This document shows, piece by piece, positions 26,730 through 33,740 of a stretch of DNA of 64,000 bases. The first letter of the stretch is position 1. Each line of letters begins with the position of its first letter. The stretch spans positions 20,325-84,324 of the forward strand of contig NZ_CAMFKW010000019.1 in the NCBI RefSeq assembly GCF_945957345.1, written 5' to 3'. This DNA is from an uncultured Allobosea sp. Lineage in GTDB: Bacteria; Pseudomonadota; Alphaproteobacteria; Rhizobiales; Beijerinckiaceae. The translations under genes and the position numbers were made by a program. The notes under the pieces were generated by a model. That model did no database searches. It had not been told where the DNA came from and saw nothing but the letters and a program-made list of their open reading frames with translations.

Positions 26730-26822
26730 GCCGGAAAGCCCCTGCTGCTGCGATGCGAGGGCCGTGTGTCTGATTTGCGTTGCGCTTTGATGACGGCGCG
26801 GCCAATCCGTGCTCAGGGTATA

Positions 26823-27087
26823 AGAGCCTCCGACAAAATCCTGAGGGGTCTCGATGGGCATTGGAGGAGCCGAATGCCAGGAGGAGCGCGCAGCCGATAT
26901 CCATCGATATCGGCAAGTCGCTCCGACGCCGCAGGCGGCCCTCCAAAGCCCACCTTCGGCGCCGGGAATTCGACCGCCCGCGGCGTCGCGGCGCTTGCCG
27001 ATACCAACGGTATCGGCTTCACCCCGCTCCTGGCGGAGCGGACGAATTGCCGGCGTCGAGACCCCTCAGGATTTTGTCGGAGGCTCT
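26823..27087. mobile_element. MITE-like element with perfect 32-bp terminal inverted repeats
   Basis: Bases 26823-26854 (begins AGAGCCTCCGACAAAATC) are the exact reverse complement of 27056-27087. The 201 bases between are non-coding in appearance and carry further hairpins, such as GCCGATA/TATCGGC copies near 26900 and 27000 and a CGCTCC/GGAGCG pair. No transposase gene is present. It fills most of the 394-base gap 26730-27123 between the LpxH-like gene and an SDR gene. No target duplication is obvious beyond a possible two bases. Confidence 0.8.
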
Positions 27088-27123
27088 AAGCCTCGAACAC
27101 CTCCACGCTGATCGGAGACCATC

Positions 27124-27903
27124 ATGGATCTGGGAATTGCCGGCCGCACGGCCATCGTCTGCGCCTCCAGCAAGGGGCTGGGCCGCGGCTGCGCCGAGGC
27201 GCTGGCGCAGGCCGGCTGCACCGTCGTGATCAACGGTCGCGACGCCACCACCCTGGAAGCCACCGCCGCCGCGATCCGCGCTGCAACCGGCGCGACGGTC
27301 GTCGCCGTCGTCGCCGATGTCTCGACCAAGGCCGGCCAGGATGCCTTGCTGGCTGCGGCACCGAACCCCGACATCCTCGTCAACAACAATGGCGGCCCGC
27401 CGCCCAAGCCCTTCCGCCAGGTGACGCGCGAAGGCCTGCTCGAAGGCATCGTCCAGAACATGGCAACCCCGCTGGAGCTGGTGCAGCGCGTCATCGATGG
27501 CATGGTCGAGCGCGGCTTCGGTCGCATCATCAACATCACCTCGGCGAGCGTCGTGACCCCGCTGACCGGGCTCGACGTCTCCTCGGCCGCGCGTGCCGGC
27601 CTCACGGCCTTCCTCTCGGGCGTCGCCCGCGAGGTCGCGCATGCCAATGTCACCATCAACAACATCCTGCCGGGCGTCTTCGACACCGACCGGATCAAGG
27701 TCGCGACCACCAAGGCCGCGGAGATGCAGGGCATCAGCATGGACGAGGCCGTGAAGCGCAGGCTCGCGGCGGTGCCCGCCGGCCGCCTCGGCACGCCCGA
27801 CGAGTTCGGCAAGCTCTGCGCCTTCGTCGCCAGCGCCCATGCCGGCTACCTCACTGGCCAGAACTTCCTGATCGACGGCGGCGCCTTCCGCGGCACGTTC
27901 TGA
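27124..27903 (+). CDS. SDR-fold protein with altered catalytic residues
   Basis: 259 residues. Cofactor loop CASSKGLGRG near residues 13-22, NNNGGPPPK near 90, C-terminal TGQNFLIDGGAF. The usual catalytic Tyr and Lys are replaced: the YxxxK site reads S153-S-A-A-R157. This and the GGPPP stretch fit the 3-oxoacyl-ACP-reductase-like SDR subgroup that lacks a standard tetrad. It may bind NAD(P) without classical dehydrogenase activity, or use other residues. The SDR folds at 4956 and here are not close paralogues. Confidence 0.82.
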   Translation: MDLGIAGRTAIVCASSKGLGRGCAEALAQAGCTVVINGRDATTLEATAAAIRAATGATVVAVVADVSTKAGQDALLAAAPNPDILVNNNGGPPPKPFRQVTREGLLEGIVQNMATPLELVQRVIDGMVERGFGRIINITSASVVTPLTGLDVSSAARAGLTAFLSGVAREVAHANVTINNILPGVFDTDRIKVATTKAAEMQGISMDEAVKRRLAAVPAGRLGTPDEFGKLCAFVASAHAGYLTGQNFLIDGGAFRGTF

Positions 27904-27962
27904 CACAAGCCCCACACCAATGGCCTAGCCGGGTTGCAGAGTTCACGCTTCGCTTCCCGGAT

Positions 27963-28005
27963 TCGACATGATCTAAAGAGGGACGGTTTCGCCCGAAACC
28001 GTCCC
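27963..28005. repeat. Palindromic intergenic repeat, family E-related, copy 3
   Basis: CGACATGATCTAAAGA followed by a perfect 12-bp hairpin GGGACGGTTTCG / CGAAACCGTCCC with a two-base loop. It has the same general plan as the repeats at 3810 and 6865 with a different inner stem. Lies between the SDR and DMT genes. Confidence 0.7.
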
Positions 28006-28024
28006 AGCTCTCCGGCCGCGCGCT

Positions 28025-28948
28025 TTGTCCCCTCTTCTCGGCATCACCCTCAAGCTGGTCTCGGCGCTGGCCTTCACGCTGATGTCGGCCGGCATCAAGT
28101 CGATCTCGACGCGCTATCCGACCGGCGAAATCGTCTTCATCCGCTCCTTCTTCGCGATGATCCCGCTCCTCATCTGGCTGGTATGGCGCGCCGAGCTGCC
28201 AGCCGCTCTGAAGACCAGCAACCTGCGCGGCCATCTCAAGCGCGGCATCATGGGCTCGACCGGCATGTTCTGCGGCTTCGCGGCCCTGCAGTTCCTGCCC
28301 CTTTCAGAGGCTGTCGCGATCGGCTACGCCGCGCCGCTCGCAGTGGTGGTGCTGGCCGCACTCGTCCTCAAGGAACGGGTCCGCATCTATCGCTGGACGG
28401 CTGTGACGATCGGCTTCGTCGGCGTGCTCATCATGCTCTCGCCACATCTGGGCGCCGGCACCCATCCGGTCGGCAGCAATGCCGCGATCGGAGCCATGCT
28501 CGGACTTGCCGGCGCCTTCTGCTCGGCCTTCGCCTCGGTGGAGGTGCGCCTCCTGACCGCGACGGAACGGACAGGCGCCATCGTCTTCTACTTCATGCTG
28601 CTGACCAGTCTGCTCGGCCTCACGACCATCCTGCTCGGCTGGCATATCCCAGACCTCCGGGATGCCGTGATGATGGTGGTGATCGGTATTCTCGGCGGCC
28701 TCGGCCAGATCCTGATCGTCCAGGCCTATCGCTATGGCGACGCCTCGCTGGTCGCGCCCTTCGAATACTCGACCATGCTCTGGGCCGTGGCCATCGGCTG
28801 GTTCTGGTTCGGCGAATGGCCGCCCCTGACGATCCTGATCGGCGCCACCATTGTGATCGCCTCGGGCATCTACGTGATCCTGCGCGAGCGCCAGCTCGGC
28901 CTCGCCCGCCGCGAGCAGCGCGAGGTCGGCCCCAGCCGCATGACCTGA
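28025..28948 (+). CDS. DMT-superfamily transporter (EamA type)
   Basis: 307 residues, ten membrane segments in two EamA repeats (about 5-140 and 155-290). LLGITLKLVSALAFTLMSAGIK starts the first helix. The conserved end-of-repeat helix with PLAVVVLAALVLKER closes the first half and PFEYSTMLWAVAIGWFWFGEWP the second. Such proteins export metabolites or amino acids; the substrate is unknown. The start is a TTG at 28025 with no clear ribosome site; an ATG exists at 28082, but it would cut into helix 1. Confidence 0.85.
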   Translation: MSPLLGITLKLVSALAFTLMSAGIKSISTRYPTGEIVFIRSFFAMIPLLIWLVWRAELPAALKTSNLRGHLKRGIMGSTGMFCGFAALQFLPLSEAVAIGYAAPLAVVVLAALVLKERVRIYRWTAVTIGFVGVLIMLSPHLGAGTHPVGSNAAIGAMLGLAGAFCSAFASVEVRLLTATERTGAIVFYFMLLTSLLGLTTILLGWHIPDLRDAVMMVVIGILGGLGQILIVQAYRYGDASLVAPFEYSTMLWAVAIGWFWFGEWPPLTILIGATIVIASGIYVILRERQLGLARREQREVGPSRMT

Positions 28949-28990
28949 CCGCCGGAGAACCGAAAGGTCTGCGTCAGGCACAGTTCGCTT

Positions 28991-29020
28991 GTTCAAACGA
29001 TCGTCCGCCGTTACAAACGA
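28991..29020. promoter_or_regulatory. Candidate operator of the XRE-cupin regulator
   Basis: The heptamer CAAACGA occurs at 28994-29000 and 29014-29020, exactly 20 bases apart (about two helical turns), each preceded by GTT within a few bases. It is located 28 bases before the regulator start, where an autoregulatory site would be expected. Inference from spacing only. Confidence 0.35.
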
Positions 29021-29047
29021 CATCACAGTCGAAAAGGGGCCGGACGG

Positions 29048-29668
29048 ATGGGAATCGAGACGAAAGAGCGCGGCGGGCGGGAGCTTGAATCCGGGGCTCA
29101 GGTGATCTCGGGCCAGCTCGGCAAGACCATCCAGCGCCTGCGCAAAGCGTATAATTTCTCGCTCTCCGACCTCGCCGAGCAGTCCGGCGTGGCCAAGTCG
29201 ATCATCAGCCAGATCGAGCGCAACGAGACCAATCCGACGCTGGCGACGATCTGGCGGCTGTCGCAGGCCCTCGACATCTCGATCGAGCGCGTGCTCTCCA
29301 GCGGCGAGGAAGAGCCCTTCATCGAGAAGACCACCCGCGCCGACACGCCGATCCTCGTCTCCGAGGACGGCAAGCTGCGCCTCGCCATCGTCGGCTGGAT
29401 CAAGACGGTCGAGTGGCTGCAATGGTACGAGGTCAGCGCCGAGCCCGGCGGCGAGCTCGATTCCGAGGGCCACCAGCGCGGCTCGATCGAATCGCTCTCG
29501 GTGACCTCCGGCGAATTCGAGGTCGAGGTCGGCGACATCGTCCAGCGCGCCAAGGCCGGTGAGACCCTGCGCTACCGTTGCGACCGCCGCCACGTCGTCC
29601 GCTGCGTCGGCAACGAGGCCGGAACGGCCCTGATGGTCTGTATCCTCAAAGCGGCGGTGATGGAGTAG
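29048..29668 (+). CDS. XRE-family transcriptional regulator with cupin domain
   Basis: 206 residues. The helix-turn-helix lies at about 20-80 (LGKTIQRLRKAYNFSLSDLAEQSGVAK...SIISQIERNETNP). A C-terminal cupin follows at about 115-200 (GSIESLSVTSGEFEVEVGD). This is the architecture of PuuR/SutR-like regulators that sense a small metabolite through the cupin. The neighbouring DMT exporter may be a target. AAAAGGGG precedes the ATG. Confidence 0.88.
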   Translation: MGIETKERGGRELESGAQVISGQLGKTIQRLRKAYNFSLSDLAEQSGVAKSIISQIERNETNPTLATIWRLSQALDISIERVLSSGEEEPFIEKTTRADTPILVSEDGKLRLAIVGWIKTVEWLQWYEVSAEPGGELDSEGHQRGSIESLSVTSGEFEVEVGDIVQRAKAGETLRYRCDRRHVVRCVGNEAGTALMVCILKAAVME

Positions 29669-29698
29669 CCGCCCGCTCCCGCTCGGCGGAACCCGCAA

Positions 29699-30082
29699 TC
29701 AGCTCTGCAAGGTCAGCAGGTTCGCGTCGCGCGCGAGCCGCCACTGGCCGTCGGCCTCCTTGCGCAACAGGGTCAGTGCATAGCCCGCACGACGGATGGC
29801 CTCGCCGCCCGGTGGCGTCATCTGCATCGCGATGCGGTTGCGGATGAATGCCCACTCCCCGAGGATCTTGAGCTCGACAATCTCGCTCGTACCTTCGATC
29901 CCGCTTCCGCTCGCCCCCTTCGAGAGCGCCGCGAAAGCCGCCTTCCCGAAGGGCTCCTGCCCGGGAACCATGAAGACGACATCCTCGGTCATAAGGCCGA
30001 GGACGGTATCGAGGTTGCCGCTCCGGCTCGCCGCCATCCAGGTCTCGACGACCTGCCGGATCGCCCGTTTGTCATCGTTCAT
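29699..30082 (-). CDS. SnoaL-like/DUF4440 NTF2-fold protein
   Basis: 127 residues of the NTF2-like fold: MNDDKRAIRQVVETWMAASRSGN, DVVFMVPGQEPF near residue 34, and the end GQWRLARDANLL. Proteins of this kind are small enzymes or binding proteins of uncertain role. The ATG at 30082 sits behind a near-perfect AAGGAGG, which decides the start against the longer open frame. Convergent with the XRE-cupin gene. Confidence 0.85.
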   Translation of the reverse strand: MNDDKRAIRQVVETWMAASRSGNLDTVLGLMTEDVVFMVPGQEPFGKAAFAALSKGASGSGIEGTSEIVELKILGEWAFIRNRIAMQMTPPGGEAIRRAGYALTLLRKEADGQWRLARDANLLTLQS

Positions 30083-30247
30083 GTCGTTCCTCCTTCTTCC
30101 TCTGCGCTCCGTCAGGATACCCCCTCGGTCGCGTATCGGCACAAGCTGGAGTTAACTTCTCTCGCGTAGGTAGAACTCTGGCTTGGGTGCGTGGGAGCAG
30201 TTGATCATGCCTGAAGCCGGACGCTGGCAGCACTGACGGCGATAGCG

Positions 30248-31417
30248 ATGGATCTCGCAACCCTCTGGTATCTGACGACGGGAACGGCGCTCATCGCCGC
30301 AGTCATGACCCTGTGGGAGCGCAAGGCACACGCCCAGCGCGCACGCGAACTCGGCCTCTGGGCCACCGCCTACGCCGTCTTCGCGATCGGCTGCGTTCTG
30401 GCCATGAATCGCAACACACTTCCAGGCATAACCGGCTTCGCCGTCACCAATGTCGTGATGATGCTCGGCTATCTCGTGATGCTTCAGGGCGCCTTGGCAC
30501 TGGACGGCCGCAGGCTCCACCCTCTCCTCATTGCCGGACTGCTCACCGCCATCGGCATCGCCTGGTTCTCCGCCGGCGTCGATGCGGCCGGTCTCCTCTG
30601 GAATCATGTCAGCGCATTTCCGATCGCAGTGGTCTCGGGCCTGACGGCGCTCGCCTTGCTGCGCAGCCGGACCGTACGGGCGCTGCGCTCGCGCCCGATC
30701 GCCGTCGCCGTTTTCGCCGGACACGGCCTGTTCTACGCCGCCCGTACCTTCGTCGTTCCCGTGATCACCGCGATCCATGGCGAGGACGTGCTCGCGCTCG
30801 TGGCGGAGATCACGATGTACGAGGCCGTGCTGGTCACCGTTGCGATGCCGATGTCGCTTCTGGCGCTTGTGCGGGAGGAGGACCGGGCGAGCCTCCTGGC
30901 AACCGCGCGCACCGACTTCCTGACCACGCTGAACAACCGCCAGGGCTTCTTCGAACTCGGTCCCCGACACCTGAGCGGTGCGAGCAGGGACGCCGCGCAT
31001 TCCCTGCTCGCCTTCGACCTCGATCACTTCAAGACCATCAACGACCGTTACGGTCACGATGTGGGCGACCGCGTTCTCAAGCTCTTCGCCGATATCGCGC
31101 GCGAGGTGGCGGGTCAGCGGGCCATGAGCGCCCGGCTCGGCGGCGAGGAGTTCGCGATCCTGCTGCCGCAGACCAGGGGCGCGGATGCCCATGCGATCGG
31201 GCAAAGCATTGCCCGCAGCTTCACCGAGACGGCTGCGCGAAGCGACGGGCTCGGCATCCCCGCGACCGTCAGCATCGGCCTTGCCGAGACCAGCGGCAGC
31301 GAGCCCGACCTCGCGACCCTTCTGGCTGCCGCCGACCGCGCGCTCTACCAGGCCAAGACGCTTGGCCGTAACCGCATCGAGATCGCGAAGCCGGAGCGGG
31401 TCGCGCGAGCGGCCTAA
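30248..31417 (+). CDS. Membrane-bound diguanylate cyclase (GGDEF)
   Basis: Makes cyclic di-GMP from two GTP. 389 residues: about six or seven membrane helices in the first 210 residues form a sensor of unknown ligand. They are followed by TDFLTTLNNR and a GGDEF domain with active-site GGEEF at 298-302. The allosteric I-site RxxD five residues before is absent (the region reads GQRA), so product inhibition at that site is not expected. FDLDHFKTINDRYGHDVGD is typical for active enzymes. The stop overlaps the convergent HAD gene by 4 bases. Confidence 0.93.
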   Translation: MDLATLWYLTTGTALIAAVMTLWERKAHAQRARELGLWATAYAVFAIGCVLAMNRNTLPGITGFAVTNVVMMLGYLVMLQGALALDGRRLHPLLIAGLLTAIGIAWFSAGVDAAGLLWNHVSAFPIAVVSGLTALALLRSRTVRALRSRPIAVAVFAGHGLFYAARTFVVPVITAIHGEDVLALVAEITMYEAVLVTVAMPMSLLALVREEDRASLLATARTDFLTTLNNRQGFFELGPRHLSGASRDAAHSLLAFDLDHFKTINDRYGHDVGDRVLKLFADIAREVAGQRAMSARLGGEEFAILLPQTRGADAHAIGQSIARSFTETAARSDGLGIPATVSIGLAETSGSEPDLATLLAAADRALYQAKTLGRNRIEIAKPERVARAA

Positions 31418-32034
31418 AGTCCCTGTTTGGCGCTCGCCGCTTCGGTGATCAGATCCCCGAGCGGCCGTGAGCCGTCCCAGAGGGCCGCACTCCATCCTTC
31501 TCCGCGCGCCGCGTCGACATTCGCCTGCTTGTCGTCGATGAAAAAGATCTCGTGCGGCGCGAAGCCGGACCGCGCAGCGGCAGCGCGGAAGAACTCCCCC
31601 GCGGGCTTGGCCCAACCGAGCTCCGCCGCATAATGCATCGCATCGAAATGCTGCTTCAGCGCAAGCTCTCCCCAGACGTAGCGCGCACGCTCGTGTTCCT
31701 GCACGGTGGCGAGATGGAGCTTCACGCCGCTCGCCCGGATCGACGCCAGCTGCGCCAGCAGGCTTTGGTCGAGATGGGCGTCGTTCTCGAACCAGTACCG
31801 GATCAGCGCGTCGGCGCTTAGTTTCGGCGCGATCTCGGCCAGCACTGGCACAAGACGATCGCGCAAACCGGCACGGCCGAGGATGACATCCGGCCAATGC
31901 GGCGCAAAGAACGCGGATTGCAGCAGTGCCGGCGACAGGCCGAGATCGCGCTCCAGATAGGCCGCCCAGCCCCTTGGATCCGGATGCACGATCACGACGC
32001 CGTCGACATCGACCATCACAGCCTTGAAGCGCAT
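31414..32034 (-). CDS. HAD-superfamily hydrolase
   Basis: 206 residues. Nucleophile motif VDVDGVV with Asp9 and Asp11, motif II near ATVQEHERARY, Lys in GWAKPAGEFF near 150, acidic pair FFIDDKQANVDAARGEGW near 165. The cap is a short helical insert, as in subfamily I phosphatases of the haloacid dehalogenase/epoxide hydrolase-like group. Substrate unknown. It lies 20 bases after the dihaem cytochrome gene on the same strand, perhaps in one transcript. Confidence 0.85.
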   Translation of the reverse strand: MRFKAVMVDVDGVVIVHPDPRGWAAYLERDLGLSPALLQSAFFAPHWPDVILGRAGLRDRLVPVLAEIAPKLSADALIRYWFENDAHLDQSLLAQLASIRASGVKLHLATVQEHERARYVWGELALKQHFDAMHYAAELGWAKPAGEFFRAAAARSGFAPHEIFFIDDKQANVDAARGEGWSAALWDGSRPLGDLITEAASAKQGL

Positions 32035-32054
32035 GCCGCTCCTCGCCCGCTGCC

Positions 32055-32996
32055 TCAGGGCGCCTTGGCCTGCGGGCGTTCCGGTCCCTCGATTGCCGGC
32101 AACGATTTCAGGTATTCCGCCATCGCCATCCGGTCCGCCTCGGGCAATTGCGCGATATTGCGCACCACCGCAGCCATCGAACCGCCGACATTGTCGAAGC
32201 TCGGCGTGAAGCCGGTCTTCAGGAGCTCGGCGATCTCCTCCTTCGACCATTTGGCCAGCCCTTTCTCGGACTGGGTGATGTTTGGCACCCAGCCCTTGCC
32301 CTCAGGGTCCGGCCCGCCGGCGAAGCGGGTCGAGGGGACGATGGCGCCCAGTGCATTGCGGGCGGAATGGCACTCGGCGCAATGGCCGGGACCGTTCACC
32401 AGGTAGGCGCCGCGGTTCCAGGCCTCGCTCTTGGCCGGGTCGGGCCGGAACGGCGCGCGCTCGAAGAACAGCAGCTTCCAGCCGCCGACCACGCGGCGGA
32501 TGTTGAAGGGGAAGCGCAAGTCATGCGGCGCAGCCTTCCCCTCGACCGGCGGCAGCGTGCGGATATAGGCGAAGAGATCGGCCAGCGCCTTGGGCGGCAT
32601 TAGCCGGTAGGAGGTATAGGGGAAGGACGGGTAGAGATGCTGCCCGGAGGGCGAGACGCCCGCCGCCATCGCATCGACGAAATCCTGCACGCCCCAATTG
32701 CCGATGCCGTCGCGCGTATGCGGCGAGATGTTCGGTGCGTGGAAGGTGCCGAAGGGCGATTCGAGCGCGAGCCCGCCACCCAGCCTCCACTTGTCGTCCT
32801 GCCCCGGCGTCGCGTGGCAGGAGGTGCAGCCGCCGGCCGAGAACAGCAGCTTGCCGTTCTCGACATCCGCCGCCGGCAGAGCCCCGATCTCCGGCGAGGG
32901 CGAGACCACGCGCGGATCGGTGAGCACGTAGAAGCCCGCGAAGCCCACGACTGCCAGCAGCACGAGGGTCACGAAAAGGCGGCGCAGCAGCAGCAT
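32055..32996 (-). CDS. Dihaem cytochrome c
   Basis: 313 residues. An N-terminal signal/anchor helix (about 4-26) is followed by two class I cytochrome c domains with haem sites C57-T-S-C-H61 and C206-A-E-C-H210. It resembles the cytochrome subunits that take electrons from periplasmic alcohol or aldehyde dehydrogenases and pass them to a terminal oxidase. The ATG at 32996 follows GGGAGA. The neighbouring upstream genes are a cytochrome c' and a molybdenum hydroxylase subunit, but a terminator separates it from them. Confidence 0.92.
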   Translation of the reverse strand: MLLLRRLFVTLVLLAVVGFAGFYVLTDPRVVSPSPEIGALPAADVENGKLLFSAGGCTSCHATPGQDDKWRLGGGLALESPFGTFHAPNISPHTRDGIGNWGVQDFVDAMAAGVSPSGQHLYPSFPYTSYRLMPPKALADLFAYIRTLPPVEGKAAPHDLRFPFNIRRVVGGWKLLFFERAPFRPDPAKSEAWNRGAYLVNGPGHCAECHSARNALGAIVPSTRFAGGPDPEGKGWVPNITQSEKGLAKWSKEEIAELLKTGFTPSFDNVGGSMAAVVRNIAQLPEADRMAMAEYLKSLPAIEGPERPQAKAP

Positions 32997-33124
32997 CGAG
33001 GTCTCCCGTCGGCAGGTCGACAGATTGGACGGGCCGGCCTCGCGTCGGCAACCCTGAAAACGCAGCAATTCCAAACTGCCCGTTTTCCAACGCCCGTGAG
33101 CCACGGATGGCTCCGCTAGACATG

Positions 33125-33155
33125 AAAAAGCGGGCGACCATCGCTGGCGCCCGCT
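33125..33155 (-). terminator. Terminator after the cytochrome c' gene
   Basis: Stem GCGGGCG / CGCCCGC with an 11-base loop and a run of five A on the left, i.e. a U-run on the minus strand. It lies between the two cytochrome genes. Confidence 0.8.
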
Positions 33156-33178
33156 CGCTCGATCAGCCGTGAGGCCGG

Positions 33179-33610
33179 TCACTTCTTGATGCGATAGGCC
33201 TCGTGGCAGGTGCCGCAATTCTTCGTCGCCGCACCGAATGCGGTGCGGAAGCCGTCGAGATTCGCGACGGTCGCGCCGGCGGACGCATCGGTCTCGAACT
33301 TGGCGAAAGCCGCCTTGAACCCGGCCTGATCCTCCCAGATCTTCGGTGCGGCCGTGGTCTCGCCGCCGGTCTTGGAAGAATCGGGGAACAGGGTCGGCAT
33401 CTTCTTGGCCGCATCCGCATAGGTCTTGAAGACGGCCTGCGCCTTCGTCGCATCGAAGGCAGCATCGCCCTTGGCCATGGCCGCGCCCTCGCGCGTCGCC
33501 GCGCCGACGGCCTTCATCGTCTGCTGGCGCTCCGCGATCGGGTTCGACTGCGCCATCACGGCGGTGAGGCCAAGCCCGAGGCCGGCAAGAACGAGAGCAG
33601 TACGGATCAT
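33179..33610 (-). CDS. Cytochrome c' / c556-type protein
   Basis: 143 residues. A signal peptide of about 20 residues ends AVMAQS. A four-helix bundle follows, with the single haem motif close to the C-terminus, C132-G-T-C-H136, the hallmark of class II cytochromes c. PIAERQQTMKAVG near residue 25 is the usual first helix. These bind NO or carry electrons in the periplasm. Confidence 0.93.
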   Translation of the reverse strand: MIRTALVLAGLGLGLTAVMAQSNPIAERQQTMKAVGAATREGAAMAKGDAAFDATKAQAVFKTYADAAKKMPTLFPDSSKTGGETTAAPKIWEDQAGFKAAFAKFETDASAGATVANLDGFRTAFGAATKNCGTCHEAYRIKK

Positions 33611-33705
33611 TCAGTTCCCCTCAAAGACAAGTCCGCGCGAGATGCGCAATTTCGAACTTGTCCAGATCAAACGATGATCGCAACAGAGCCAAGTCGCTTT
33701 TGCGT

Positions 33706-33735
33706 GAAAGAGCTTGCGGGATCGCAAGCTCTTTC
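33706..33735 (-). terminator. Perfect hairpin after the molybdenum hydroxylase gene
   Basis: A 13-bp perfect stem GAAAGAGCTTGCG / CGCAAGCTCTTTC with a four-base loop, 5 bases beyond the stop of the minus-strand gene. No long T-run, but it should fold stably. Confidence 0.75.
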
Positions 33736-33740
33736 TTGCA

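Noticed and set aside
26729..26861. Longer N-terminus for the LpxH-like phosphatase starting at 26861
   Set aside because: The extra codons cover the left terminal repeat of the inverted-repeat element, and the domain begins directly after the ATG at 26729.
26780..27229. 149-codon plus-strand frame spanning the inverted-repeat element
   Set aside because: It runs through both terminal repeats into the SDR gene in the wrong frame and contains no domain; short frames across palindromes arise by symmetry.
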